This document shows, piece by piece, positions 56,251-64,000 of a DNA stretch of 64,000 nt. Source of the DNA: Granulosicoccus sp. (GTDB lineage: Bacteria > Pseudomonadota > Gammaproteobacteria > Granulosicoccales > Granulosicoccaceae); contig JAHDGK010000027.1 of NCBI GenBank assembly GCA_020627685.1, positions 1 to 64,000 of the forward strand, written 5' to 3'. Both the position numbers and the translations under genes were made by a program. Within the stretch, counting starts at the first letter, position 1; the number at the start of each line of letters is the position of its first letter. Below the pieces are notes generated by a model that made no database searches, had not been told where the DNA came from, and worked only from the letters and a program-made list of their open reading frames with translations.

Positions 56251-57084
56251 CTACAGTGCGTCCCCGATTAATTCTAAAAACTGTTCGGCATTTTGAACTT
56301 CAAACGCATCCTTTGCCGAGATTACATACCCATGAGCCTCAGCGATAGCTTCATATCTGGGGATGCGGGTTTTAAATAACCGTGGAAACACCCATCGAAC
56401 AAAATCCGAAGGGTCAATTTGCGCGGTGTATTCGAGCCCGGTTTCGGCATAATAATCGGCCAACTGATCGTCAAGAAAAGCTTCGCGATAGTACAAAGGC
56501 TTTGGATGCAAAGCAGCACGTTCAATCAAAAAAGCCTCGTCTTCAGGGCTGGTTTTGATGTAGATCATCAGGCTATTTTCTGCAATAGACTCAATGACAG
56601 ACTGATCATCAATTTCGCAGAAACTACCACTGGCATCGTTTAGAAAGTGATCATAGCCATAGATCGATTTCGCTTTTTGAATAAACGATTCGACGTCTCT
56701 CATGGCCGCCAGCTCACCGTCGAGGTGTAATTTCTGCCGGCGTTTAAATTCAGATAGTGCAAGTCCGCCCTTGTCAGGATCGCCCAACATGCCTAAAAAA
56801 GTAGAAAGCGGTGCAAGGTTATCGACGGTTATGTTGTTGCTAATGTAGATTGAATCGGACAGCAACAGTTCGCGTAGAAAAGGCACCTGCATAGCCTGCG
56901 CTTTTATATTATCCAGGATGGGCTCATCGAGGTAACGAGTGCCAATCCGGTAATCGACTGAATAGTGAAACCAGTCATCGTTTCGAAGCATGTTGGCTAG
57001 GCGTGTTTTCCCGACACCTGACATGCCAAGTAAAGTGACGCGTTTACTCGGCCAAGCCAGAAACTCTTCTCGATCCATTCGCAT
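56251..57084 (-). CDS. P-loop ATPase of unknown function
   Basis: A 277-residue cytoplasmic protein with an N-terminal Walker A, 'RVTLLGMSGVGKTRLANMLR' (about residue 16). 'DYRIGTRYLDEPI' follows, and 'SLMIYIKTSPEDEAFLIERA' resembles the edge strand of a nucleotide-kinase fold. The centre has 'SFIQKAKSIYGYDHFLNDAS'-type segments and a conserved 'NDASGSFCEIDD'. I do not recognise a characterised family; ATPases of this kind occur widely in proteobacteria. It lies 21 bases after the metallopeptidase gene and 72 before metA on the same strand. The start could be the second Met, two codons in. Confidence 0.6.
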   Translation of the reverse strand: MRMDREEFLAWPSKRVTLLGMSGVGKTRLANMLRNDDWFHYSVDYRIGTRYLDEPILDNIKAQAMQVPFLRELLLSDSIYISNNITVDNLAPLSTFLGMLGDPDKGGLALSEFKRRQKLHLDGELAAMRDVESFIQKAKSIYGYDHFLNDASGSFCEIDDQSVIESIAENSLMIYIKTSPEDEAFLIERAALHPKPLYYREAFLDDQLADYYAETGLEYTAQIDPSDFVRWVFPRLFKTRIPRYEAIAEAHGYVISAKDAFEVQNAEQFLELIGDAL

Positions 57085-57105
57085 AGGAATTAACTACCTG
57101 ATGTA

Positions 57106-57975
57106 TTAGCTGGCAAACGTATCGCATTGCTGAGGGTCTCCGCTTTCCAACCCTCGATACAACCACTCTTGACGCTGCTTTGATGAGCCATGCGTAAACG
57201 CCTCAGGACGGACCCGAGCTCCGGCCGCACTCATCAGTGCATCATCACCGATTTTAGCCGCCGCGTTCATACCTTCCTCAAGGTCACCGGGTTCAAGTAA
57301 CTGATTGTCTTTGTGAGCATGATGCGCCCAGACTCCGGCATAGCAATCGGCCTGAAGCTCTGCTCGGACAGACAACTGATTAGCTTCAATTTTACTTACA
57401 CTTCTTTGTCGTCTCTGCACAGCCATAGAGACTCCCAGTAAATTTTGAATGTGATGACCGACCTCGTGAGCCAGCACATAGGCTTGCGCAAAATCTCCAC
57501 CCGCACCCATTCTTTGCAGCTCGCGGAAAAAGTTAAGGTCGATGTAGATTTGATAATCACCCGGACAGTAAAACGGCCCTGCCGCCGAAGACGTAAACCC
57601 ACAGGCAGAATTGACACCACCATCAAATATAACCAGCTTAGCTGGCCTATATTGCTGGTTCGCTTCTGCAAATAACTTAGTCCAGACATCTTCGTTGTAA
57701 GCAAGCATCGTGGACACAAACTGAGTGGACTCGTCGTCACTCTTAATTTGCCCGGCCGGTTTATTGGTTAACTGCGGTAAGCCTACGCTTGATGAACCAC
57801 CGCCACCAAGAAGACCCGATAAATCAACACCCAGAAACATACCCAGAAGCAGGACAATAATGCCTGCGCCGCCGCCTAATTTTATGCCCGCTCCACCGCG
57901 ACCACGTGCTCGCCCCGGACCTTGTCCGCGACGATCTTCAATGTTGCTACTTCTTCGACCTTTTCTCCAGCGCAT
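57106..57975 (-). CDS. YpfJ-type neutral zinc metallopeptidase
   Basis: A 289-residue membrane-anchored zinc protease-like protein. The N-terminus is very basic and Gly/Arg-rich (RRGQGPGRARGRGG), then one helix (about 32-52, GAGIIVLLLGMFLGVDLSGL). The peptidase domain has 'SAAGPFYCPGDYQIYIDLNF', the zinc motif 'VLAHEVGHHIQNLLG' (HExxH) and the downstream 'ELQADCYAGVWAHHA' Glu ligand. The family is called neutral zinc metallopeptidase (YpfJ/KPN_02809); substrates are unknown. It is divergent from tatD. Confidence 0.88.
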   Translation of the reverse strand: MRWRKGRRSSNIEDRRGQGPGRARGRGGAGIKLGGGAGIIVLLLGMFLGVDLSGLLGGGGSSSVGLPQLTNKPAGQIKSDDESTQFVSTMLAYNEDVWTKLFAEANQQYRPAKLVIFDGGVNSACGFTSSAAGPFYCPGDYQIYIDLNFFRELQRMGAGGDFAQAYVLAHEVGHHIQNLLGVSMAVQRRQRSVSKIEANQLSVRAELQADCYAGVWAHHAHKDNQLLEPGDLEEGMNAAAKIGDDALMSAAGARVRPEAFTHGSSKQRQEWLYRGLESGDPQQCDTFAS

Positions 57976-58083
57976 CGCTGCCTCCTACGTCTTATCGCTG
58001 CTCGAAACTTCGAACTGCCGAACCACTTTCTACATGATAGATTGTTACACGTTTCTCGACTCGGATCAGTGCGCAGATTGACG

Positions 58084-58926
58084 ATGACCCAACAACTTTC
58101 GCCTCAACTTATCGATAGTCATGTACACACTGACGATGAGCGCTTTTTTAATGACATCGATGAGGTACTGACACGTGCACGTGATGCCAATGTGGTGGCG
58201 CAAATCGTTCCTGCAATTTCATTACAACTGTGGCCGAGAGTGCGCGCTATTTGTAGTCTTCACACAGACCTGTTCGCTTGTTATGGCTTACACCCCTGTT
58301 TTCAAGATGAACACCGCCTTGAGCATCTAGACGAACTTGCCTACTGGCTGGGACGAGAAAAGCCTGTAGCCGTTGGCGAATGCGGGCTGGATTACCATAT
58401 GCCAGATGCGAACAAGCCTTTTCAGCAACAATTGTTTGCAGCTCAGCTCGCGCTTGCCCGTGAATTTGACCTGCCCATCGTTGTCCATGCCAGAAAAGCG
58501 GTTGAGGACGCTATCGAATTAATAAAAGCCTCGGGTATCCATAAAGGCCTGATTCACAGCTTCAACGGCTCAGAACAACAAGCCCACCGACTTATCGATT
58601 TGGGGTTTAAATTCAGTTTCGGTGGGGCCATCACCTATAACCGCGCCACTAAACTCAGGGGCATTGCAGCCTCCTTACCTTTGGAGAGCATCCTTCTGGA
58701 AACAGACGCGCCGGATCAACCTGATCAAATTCATACCGGGCAACGTAACGAACCCGCCTATCTTTTCGATGTTTATACGGCCTTTTGCGCCTTACGCACT
58801 GAAGATCCAGAGTCTATTGCAGACACTACAACCCGCAACGCCATAGAGCTGTTCGGACTTAAGAGGATTAAAGCCACTAAGCGCAAGCGCGCTAAGAAAA
58901 CCGCGATCAGTAAGGGAAACGATTGA
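58084..58926 (+). CDS. tatD: TatD family metal-dependent hydrolase
   Basis: A TIM-barrel hydrolase/nuclease of 280 residues. The metal ligands are in 'LIDSHVHTDDERF' (HxH), 'AVGECGLDYH' (Glu), 'LPIVVHARKA' (His), 'LIHSFNGSEQQA' (His) and 'ILLETDAPDQP' (Asp). The C-terminal 25 residues are extra and very basic (KRIKATKRKRAKKTAISK), possibly for nucleic-acid contact. ATG 58084 fits the family; the open frame upstream overlaps the divergent metallopeptidase. Its 3' end overlaps plsC by 20 bases on the opposite strand. Confidence 0.9.
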   Translation: MTQQLSPQLIDSHVHTDDERFFNDIDEVLTRARDANVVAQIVPAISLQLWPRVRAICSLHTDLFACYGLHPCFQDEHRLEHLDELAYWLGREKPVAVGECGLDYHMPDANKPFQQQLFAAQLALAREFDLPIVVHARKAVEDAIELIKASGIHKGLIHSFNGSEQQAHRLIDLGFKFSFGGAITYNRATKLRGIAASLPLESILLETDAPDQPDQIHTGQRNEPAYLFDVYTAFCALRTEDPESIADTTTRNAIELFGLKRIKATKRKRAKKTAISKGND

Positions 58927-59644
58927 GCACGGTTATCTCGCTCATGCGACCCTCAATCCAGTTTTCAGTTTCCTGAAGAATTTCAGCCGCCGTTTTACCT
59001 TCGGTTTTGATAACAGGGCCGATAGACACCGTTATTTCACCGGGCCATTTGATAAAACCCATACGCGGCCAGAACTCGCCGGCATTAACGGCAACAGGAA
59101 GTACATCGGCAGGTACTTGCTCGGCAATTTTTGCACCGCCAATTCGGTAGGCAGGAGGCGCCCCTACAGGCCGGCGCGTTCCTTCAGGAAACACCAGCAC
59201 CCACCGGCCTTTCGAAAGCCGGTCCGCAGCCTGTTCACACATTTGCTGAATAGCTGAACGACCGCTTTTCCGATCAATAAGAATGAACTTTAGTACGTAA
59301 AGCGCCCAACCGAAAATAGGTATTAGTATCAGAGAACGTTTCGCAACATAAACGCTGTAGGAGAAAAGCATAGGCAGAAAATACGCATCCCACGTTGATT
59401 GATGTTTTGACAACACCACACACGGTTTATCAGGGATATTTTCACGACCCTCTACTTTCCAGGAAACACCACAAATATATTTTAGACCCCAGATATTCGC
59501 CCTATTCCAAACAATCGCTGCTGCGTAGCCAAGCTTGAAAGAGAACAAACCGAATAGCAGAACAAATGGTCCGATAACTAAGGTGCAGAGAATTTGCCAT
59601 ACCCAAAACACGGCACTACGAAACGTCAGCCATATGCGATACAT
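58907..59644 (-). CDS. plsC: 1-Acyl-sn-glycerol-3-phosphate acyltransferase
   Basis: PlsC adds the second acyl chain to make phosphatidic acid. The 245-residue membrane-associated protein has two N-terminal hydrophobic segments (about 9-45), motif I 'LSKHQSTWDAYFL' (HX4D), motif II near 'KFILIDRKSGRSAIQQM', motif III 'VLVFPEGTRRPVGAPPAYRI' and motif IV 'VLPVAVNAGEFW'. It lies two bases after gmhB in the glyQ-glyS-gmhB-plsC group. Paralogues with lyso-ornithine or other acceptors exist, so substrate is by family. Confidence 0.9.
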   Translation of the reverse strand: MYRIWLTFRSAVFWVWQILCTLVIGPFVLLFGLFSFKLGYAAAIVWNRANIWGLKYICGVSWKVEGRENIPDKPCVVLSKHQSTWDAYFLPMLFSYSVYVAKRSLILIPIFGWALYVLKFILIDRKSGRSAIQQMCEQAADRLSKGRWVLVFPEGTRRPVGAPPAYRIGGAKIAEQVPADVLPVAVNAGEFWPRMGFIKWPGEITVSIGPVIKTEGKTAAEILQETENWIEGRMSEITVLNRFPY

Positions 59645-59646
59645 GA

Positions 59647-60198
59647 TTACTCGTCCTCTGTTGGAGCCAGCAATGCATCTACATAGCTTGCAAGGTCGTC
59701 ATAAGCCGGTATGTGTTCCAGGCCTTTATTACTGTCTAGCGTCATTTGACCTTTGCCGGTTCGGACAATAATGGGAGTTGCGGCAGTCGCCATGGCTGCT
59801 TGAACGTCTCGTAGCGAATCCCCCACCAAGACTATTTTACTCGGATCGATGTCTAAGCGTTCGCAGATGGTGTAGAGCATTCCAGGTGCAGGCTTTCTGC
59901 AAGCACACTGATTGGATTCACTATGCGGGCAAAACGCAACAACATCAATTTTACCGCCAGCTTGATTTACCATCTCATGCATGCGTTGATGTATCGCATG
60001 TAAGGTTTCCAGTTCTATCAAGCCTCGTTCAATACCGCTCTGATTGGTGGCTACAGCAACATGCCAACCCGCTTGATGCAACCGGGCGATAGCTTCCAGA
60101 CTGCCCGGGATCGGTGTCCATTCATCCGCAGAAGAGACCGGACGCTCTAGGTCTTCATTAATAACGCCGTCCCGATCCAGAACAATCAGCTTTATCAT
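59647..60198 (-). CDS. gmhB: D-glycero-beta-D-manno-heptose 1,7-bisphosphate 7-phosphatase
   Basis: GmhB is a HAD-family phosphatase in ADP-heptose synthesis for the lipopolysaccharide core. The 183-residue protein has the catalytic 'IVLDRDGVINEDL' (DxD), 'VATNQSGIERGLI', the zinc ligands in 'CPHSESNQCACRKP', and 'KIVLVGDSLRDVQAAMA'. It overlaps the glyS stop by four bases and runs into plsC. The same gene order is found in Pseudomonas. Confidence 0.93.
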   Translation of the reverse strand: MIKLIVLDRDGVINEDLERPVSSADEWTPIPGSLEAIARLHQAGWHVAVATNQSGIERGLIELETLHAIHQRMHEMVNQAGGKIDVVAFCPHSESNQCACRKPAPGMLYTICERLDIDPSKIVLVGDSLRDVQAAMATAATPIIVRTGKGQMTLDSNKGLEHIPAYDDLASYVDALLAPTEDE

Positions 60199-62264
60199 GA
60201 TGCATCAACAGGCTTGAGCAAACTCAGCTCAGCAGTACTACAGCACAGATCATTTACCTGCTTTAACAAGGCCAAGCGGTTATCCCTAAGATCTGTGTCT
60301 TCCGCCATAACCATCACCTTGTCAAAGAAAGCATCTACATCTTCACGCAAACTAGCCGTCAGGCTCATGGCCGACGCATAGTCATTTGACTCGATGTTTG
60401 TCTCAATGGTGGGGGAGATGTCGGATAAGCGTGCAAACAACTGAGATTCGGCAGCTTCCGTGAGTAGCGATGCGTTGACCGCATCAGGTACATCCGTCTC
60501 AACTTTCTTGAGAATGTTCCCGATACGCTTACTCGCAGCCGCTAACGACACAGCCGCATCCGTTTGCCGAAACTGCTGCATTGCTTGCAACCGCGACACA
60601 ATATCCAATGGTCTGTAGATACCTTTCGCAAGTACAGCATCGATGGCATCAGGTGCGAATCCTTGATCAACCAGATAACCGCGCATACGTTCAACAATGT
60701 ACGTAAGCATCTCCGATTTATCGGGGTCATCCAGAATATCCGCATAGCTCGATAGGCTCGCATCAATCAGTTCGACCAAGTCAATATCAAGTTTTTGTTC
60801 CACCACAATTCGGACAATCCCTAGCGATGCTCTGCGCAACGCAAAAGGATCCTTAGCCCCAGTCGGCTTCATACCCAAACCAAAGATACCGACCAGCGTA
60901 TCGGTTTTATCGGACAAGGAAACGATCTGGGAAACCAGGCCTTCTGGTAATTTCCCACCCGCCTGCTTTGGAAAGTAATGCTGCTCCATGGCCTCGGCCA
61001 CATCACTCGGATGACCGTCGCGTTCAGCATAGTAGCGACCGCAAATACCTTGCATTTTCGCCAGCTCTTTAACGATCTCGGTGTTTAGATCGCACTTGCA
61101 CAGAGCAACCGCTAAGGCAACATTTGATTTGTCCGCATTGAGTTGGCTCGCAAGCCACTCACCCAACACACCCATACGTGCCACCTTATCGGCCACACTT
61201 CCTAGTTTTTCTTGAAACAACAGGCGGGAAAGCTGTGCTTGATGCGCGGCTAAAGGCTGCTGTTTATCTTGATTCCAGAAAAACATGGTATCGGCAAAAC
61301 GAGGGCGGATTACCCGCTCATTCCCATCGACAACCGTGGCACTGTTTACAGATTCAATATTGGCCACAGTAATGAACGCAGGCATCAGTTCGCCTTTGTC
61401 ATCCAGTAAGGCAAAGTATCGTTGATTTTCCTGCATCGTTTGAATCAGCGCTTCTTTTGGAATTTCAAGAAACTCTTCGTCAAATTTACCGGCCAATGCA
61501 ACCGGCCATTCAACGAGTGCATTGACCTCATCAACGAGATCTTCGTCCATGACTGGCGTGCCGCCCATTCGCATAGCTTCAGCTTGTACTGATTTAACGA
61601 TACGAGCGCGACGTTCAGCAGGGTCTGCCATAACAAACGCTGATTCCAGTATTGCCTCGTAGCTTGACGGTTGATCAATAGGCTGCGGTGCCGGGGAGTG
61701 AAAGCGATGCCCCAGACTTGTATTAGAGGCTGTCAGCCCCAGCACACTCAGCGGCAGCGTTTCACTACCATGCAATGCAGTTAACCAGACAACCGGGCGC
61801 AAAAATTCGTGCGTCTCGCCACCCCAACGCATTCTGCGGGGCATCGACATCGTCTTAATGGCGTTCGGCAGTGCTTCGGCGAGGACATCTACCAACGCCT
61901 TACCCTTCACAGTTTGGTTAACCACCATCCATTCACCTTTCGGTGTATTGATAGTAGTGAGTTGATCCACAGTGACACCTGCGCCACGCATGAAACCTTC
62001 CAGCGCTTTAGTCGGCACGCCATCCTTGAACGCAGCCGCTTTTGCCGGCCCCTTCTTCTCTACAACGCTATCCGCTTGCTTTTCACCCACTGAGCTAAAT
62101 CGCGCGGCTATTCTGCGCGGGGTAGCGAAGACCTCAGGCTTTTCAGTGCAGAGTTGGCTTTGTTGTAATACCGCAAACAACGATGACGCTAAGTGCTCGG
62201 CTAGAGGCATCATTGAACCGGCCGGTAACTCTTCGCAACCAATCTCTATTAATAGTTCAGACAT
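60195..62264 (-). CDS. glyS: Glycyl-tRNA synthetase beta subunit
   Basis: The tRNA-binding subunit of the alpha2beta2 glycyl-tRNA synthetase. The 689-residue protein starts '[20 protein letters not shown]', then '[14 protein letters not shown]', '[12 protein letters not shown]', '[15 protein letters not shown]', '[14 protein letters not shown]' and the HD-like '[20 protein letters not shown]' and '[20 protein letters not shown]', ending in an anticodon-binding domain ('[20 protein letters not shown]'). It overlaps glyQ by eight bases. Confidence 0.97.
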   Translation of the reverse strand: MSELLIEIGCEELPAGSMMPLAEHLASSLFAVLQQSQLCTEKPEVFATPRRIAARFSSVGEKQADSVVEKKGPAKAAAFKDGVPTKALEGFMRGAGVTVDQLTTINTPKGEWMVVNQTVKGKALVDVLAEALPNAIKTMSMPRRMRWGGETHEFLRPVVWLTALHGSETLPLSVLGLTASNTSLGHRFHSPAPQPIDQPSSYEAILESAFVMADPAERRARIVKSVQAEAMRMGGTPVMDEDLVDEVNALVEWPVALAGKFDEEFLEIPKEALIQTMQENQRYFALLDDKGELMPAFITVANIESVNSATVVDGNERVIRPRFADTMFFWNQDKQQPLAAHQAQLSRLLFQEKLGSVADKVARMGVLGEWLASQLNADKSNVALAVALCKCDLNTEIVKELAKMQGICGRYYAERDGHPSDVAEAMEQHYFPKQAGGKLPEGLVSQIVSLSDKTDTLVGIFGLGMKPTGAKDPFALRRASLGIVRIVVEQKLDIDLVELIDASLSSYADILDDPDKSEMLTYIVERMRGYLVDQGFAPDAIDAVLAKGIYRPLDIVSRLQAMQQFRQTDAAVSLAAASKRIGNILKKVETDVPDAVNASLLTEAAESQLFARLSDISPTIETNIESNDYASAMSLTASLREDVDAFFDKVMVMAEDTDLRDNRLALLKQVNDLCCSTAELSLLKPVDAS

Positions 62265-63198
62265 TGTCAGAGGCCTCCGAGTTAGCGTTGTCCTTTAACA
62301 GAGGAAAGCCTAAAGACTCCCGCTTAGTCAGCCAGGCGTCTGCAACCAATCTGGACAGGGTGCGCACCTTTAGAATGTAGCGTTGTCTTTCAGTGACTGA
62401 GATAGCGTGCCTTGCATCCAACAAGTTAAAAGAATGGGAGGCCCTGAGGACTTGCTCATAGGCTGGCAAAGGCAGAGATAACTCACACAGCTTGGCGCAG
62501 TCTTTTTCACATTGATCAAATTGCGCAAACAAGGCATCGACATCTGCGTGCTCGAAATTATAGGCCGACTGCTCCACCTCATTTTGATGAAACACATCGC
62601 CGTAGGTCACGGTGCCTTCAGCTGTCTCCCCCCACACCAGATCGTAGACACTCTCTACACCTTGAATGTACATCGCCAGCCGCTCGATACCGTAGGCCAA
62701 CTCACCTAGTACCGGTTTGCAACTAATACCACCGCACTGCTGAAAGTACGTGTACTGAGTGACCTCCATTCCATTGAGCCACACCTCCCAGCCCAGACCC
62801 CATGCACCAAGGGTCGGTGATTCCCAATTGTCCTCGACGAAACGAATATCGTGTTCCAGGGTATTGAAGCCGAGCGCTTCCAGAGAGCCCAGATATAAAT
62901 CCTGCATACCTTCCGGAGACGGCTTCATCGCCACCTGAAACTGGTAGTAGTGCTGCAGCCTGTTGGGATTGTCCCCGTAACGCCCGTCAGTAGGTCGTCT
63001 TGAGGATTGCGTGTGACAAGCGAACCAAGGCTCAGGGCCTATGGCACGAAGGAATGTCGAAGGGTGAAACGTCCCAGCCCCCATCTCCATGTCGTAGGAC
63101 TGTTGCACCAGACAACCTTGGGCAGCCCAATAGTTTTGCAACACGGCAATCATGCCTTGGAAGGTATTTACATCAGGCTGCGCGGCAGCGTCGTTCAT
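62257..63198 (-). CDS. glyQ: Glycyl-tRNA synthetase alpha subunit
   Basis: The catalytic subunit for glycine activation. The 313-residue protein has '[20 protein letters not shown]', '[20 protein letters not shown]', '[14 protein letters not shown]'-like '[20 protein letters not shown]', 'QVAMKPSP', '[20 protein letters not shown]' and '[20 protein letters not shown]'. Here 'CHTQSS' replaces the more common 'YVQPS'. ATG 63198 is used rather than a TTG two codons earlier. It heads glyQ-glyS-gmhB-plsC. The 321 bases to glnA hold the divergent control region. Confidence 0.96.
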   Translation of the reverse strand: MNDAAAQPDVNTFQGMIAVLQNYWAAQGCLVQQSYDMEMGAGTFHPSTFLRAIGPEPWFACHTQSSRRPTDGRYGDNPNRLQHYYQFQVAMKPSPEGMQDLYLGSLEALGFNTLEHDIRFVEDNWESPTLGAWGLGWEVWLNGMEVTQYTYFQQCGGISCKPVLGELAYGIERLAMYIQGVESVYDLVWGETAEGTVTYGDVFHQNEVEQSAYNFEHADVDALFAQFDQCEKDCAKLCELSLPLPAYEQVLRASHSFNLLDARHAISVTERQRYILKVRTLSRLVADAWLTKRESLGFPLLKDNANSEASDNV

Positions 63199-63323
63199 GG
63201 TCAATTCAAGCTCTTTAAACGAAGCCTGCCAGTGTACTTAATCCTACGGGCTACGACGATACGGTAGACTAAGACAATCCGCTTACATTTTCAGTGGAGC
63301 GGCATCATTTTCATGCCTATTTA

Positions 63324-63340
63324 TGCACTATAATAGTGCG
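63324..63340. promoter_or_regulatory. NtrC-type operator upstream of glnA
   Basis: TGCACTATAATAGTGCG, a near-perfect palindrome matching the NtrC consensus TGCACYAnnnTRGTGCA. It is centred about 127 bases before the predicted sigma54 start, the usual enhancer distance, and contains a TATAAT that could be a sigma70 box repressed by NtrC, as at E. coli glnAp1. Confidence 0.7.
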
Positions 63341-63431
63341 CTCTCTTGCTACCCGTACCTTTTTAAAGCAAATTTCGGTTCTGCAAACCCAGTATCATTC
63401 TGATTTTAAAAGAAATAACTGGGTTACATGG

Positions 63432-63448
63432 TTGGTACGTTGTCTGCA
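63432..63448 (+). promoter_or_regulatory. Sigma54 promoter of glnA
   Basis: TTGGTACGTTGTCTGCA has the -24 GG (63434-63435) and -12 GC (63446-63447) exactly ten bases apart and fits TTGGCACG-N4-TTGCA with two differences. Transcription should begin near 63459, giving a leader of about 60 bases. Confidence 0.75.
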
Positions 63449-63471
63449 CCAGCTTTTTACAAAAACGCGCC

Positions 63472-63485
63472 CCACGCAAGCGTGG
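63472..63485 (+). other. Hairpin in the glnA leader
   Basis: CCACGC and GCGTGG around AA form a six-pair stem with a two-base gap, 34 bases before the glnA ATG. It lies within the predicted leader RNA. No T-tract follows; role unknown. Confidence 0.35.
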
Positions 63486-63519
63486 CCCCGACAATAAATT
63501 TTTATAGGAAAACCTAGAC

Positions 63520-64000
63520 ATGTCAGCGAGTGACGTACTCAAGAGCATTAAAGACAACGAAGTAAAATTCGTCGATTTTCGATTTACCGACCCGCGTGGC
63601 AAAGAACAGCACACGTCCATCCCGGCCTCACTGTTTGAAGAGGACGTTTTCGAAGACGGCCAACCATTTGACGGATCGTCTATCGCCGGCTGGAAAGGCA
63701 TTAACGCCTCTGACATGTTGCTAATGCCCGATGCAGAAACCGCAGTTCTTGACCCGTTCACTGAAGAGACAACATTGAACATTCGTTGCGACATTGTTGA
63801 GCCTGACACGATGGAAGGCTACGAGCGCGACCCCCGCTCTGTTGCCCGCCGAGCCGAAGCCTACCTTCAGTCCACAGGAATTGCCGACACAGCCTACTTT
63901 GGCCCCGAGCCGGAATTCTTCGTCTTCGACGATGTTCGATGGTCCACTGAAATGCAGGGCATGAGCTACGCCATTAATTCTGAGGAAGCGGCGTGGAGCT
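63520..64000 (+). CDS. glnA: Glutamine synthetase type I, 3' end outside window
   Basis: GlnA makes glutamine from glutamate and ammonia. The first 160 residues are visible: '[19 protein letters not shown]' (beta-grasp N-terminus), '[20 protein letters not shown]', '[19 protein letters not shown]' and the start of the catalytic barrel with '[16 protein letters not shown]', which carries the metal-binding Glu residues. It matches the gammaproteobacterial type I enzyme. AGGAAA precedes the ATG. Its sigma54/NtrC control region links it to nitrogen status; gltB and gltD, also in this window, complete the GS-GOGAT cycle. Confidence 0.96.
   Translation, partial: MSASDVLKSIKDNEVKFVDFRFTDPRGKEQHTSIPASLFEEDVFEDGQPFDGSSIAGWKGINASDMLLMPDAETAVLDPFTEETTLNIRCDIVEPDTMEGYERDPRSVARRAEAYLQSTGIADTAYFGPEPEFFVFDDVRWSTEMQGMSYAINSEEAAWS

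Overview
The window looks like chromosomal core DNA of a gammaproteobacterium, probably marine and free-living. The evidence is the gene content and order: a caa3-type cytochrome oxidase cluster, plsY / tsaD / rpsU / yqeY, ponA divergent from pilMNOPQ followed by aroK-aroB-damX-gltB, and glyQ-glyS-gmhB-plsC. I see no phage, insertion sequence, CRISPR array, rRNA or tRNA. Base composition looks even throughout (judged by eye, not computed). Assignment below class is not secure.

Layout. 0-3 kb: end of an LprI-like secreted protein, an OsmC protein, an NhaR-like LysR regulator and a Ca2+/Na+ antiporter. 3-11.3 kb: cytochrome c oxidase cluster, mostly on the minus strand: DUF2244, coxB, coxA, a 53-residue small protein, ctaG, coxC, then SURF1, a SCO-like protein and ctaB, with a DUF2909 gene pointing the other way. 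Heme A synthase (ctaA/COX15) and a canonical SCO1 gene are absent from where they normally sit. 11.3-15 kb: BioC-like methyltransferase, plsY, tsaD, rpsU, yqeY. 15-37 kb: gltD-hemE, a JmjC/cupin-like protein, a BCCT transporter, ponA, pilMNOPQ, aroK-aroB, damX and gltB. 37-41 kb: dnaG, rsmE, a LEA-type lipoprotein and a sirtuin. 41-49 kb: a DUF481 outer-membrane protein, a pseudo-receiver/PAS protein, a CinA-type domain protein, an unknown lipoprotein, tcdA, a GIY-YIG protein, an RRM protein, trmB and an SLC13 permease. 49.4-55 kb: a GINT1-like propeller protein facing a minus-strand set of YnbA-like and YnbB-like enzymes and a large DUF3857 protein. 55-64 kb: metA, a P-loop ATPase, a YpfJ-type metallopeptidase, tatD, plsC, gmhB, glyS, glyQ and the 5' part of glnA.

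The most striking structural feature is gene order. In Pseudomonas, rpsU-yqeY runs into dnaG-rpoD, while ponA/pilMNOPQ-aroKB-damX-gltB runs into gltD-hemE at another locus. Here yqeY runs into gltD-hemE, and gltB runs into dnaG. This fits one event: the whole ponA...hemE block, opened between gltB and gltD (circularly permuted), was placed between yqeY and dnaG. Glutamate synthase is therefore split into distant gltD and gltB genes.

The best candidate for an undescribed pathway is the 49.4-55 kb cluster. It combines CDP-diacylglycerol synthase-like and CDP-alcohol phosphotransferase-like membrane enzymes (resembling the uncharacterised E. coli YnbB/YnbA pair), a transglutaminase-like periplasmic protein whose catalytic Cys appears to be Ser, and a protein resembling the N-terminal part of plant inositol-phosphoceramide glucosamine transferase. 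Together they suggest an unusual phospholipid head group or glycolipid; this is inference. The window also shows a convincing nitrogen-control region before glnA, with an NtrC-type operator and a sigma54 promoter. All family calls come from reading motifs and recalled family knowledge; no searches were run.
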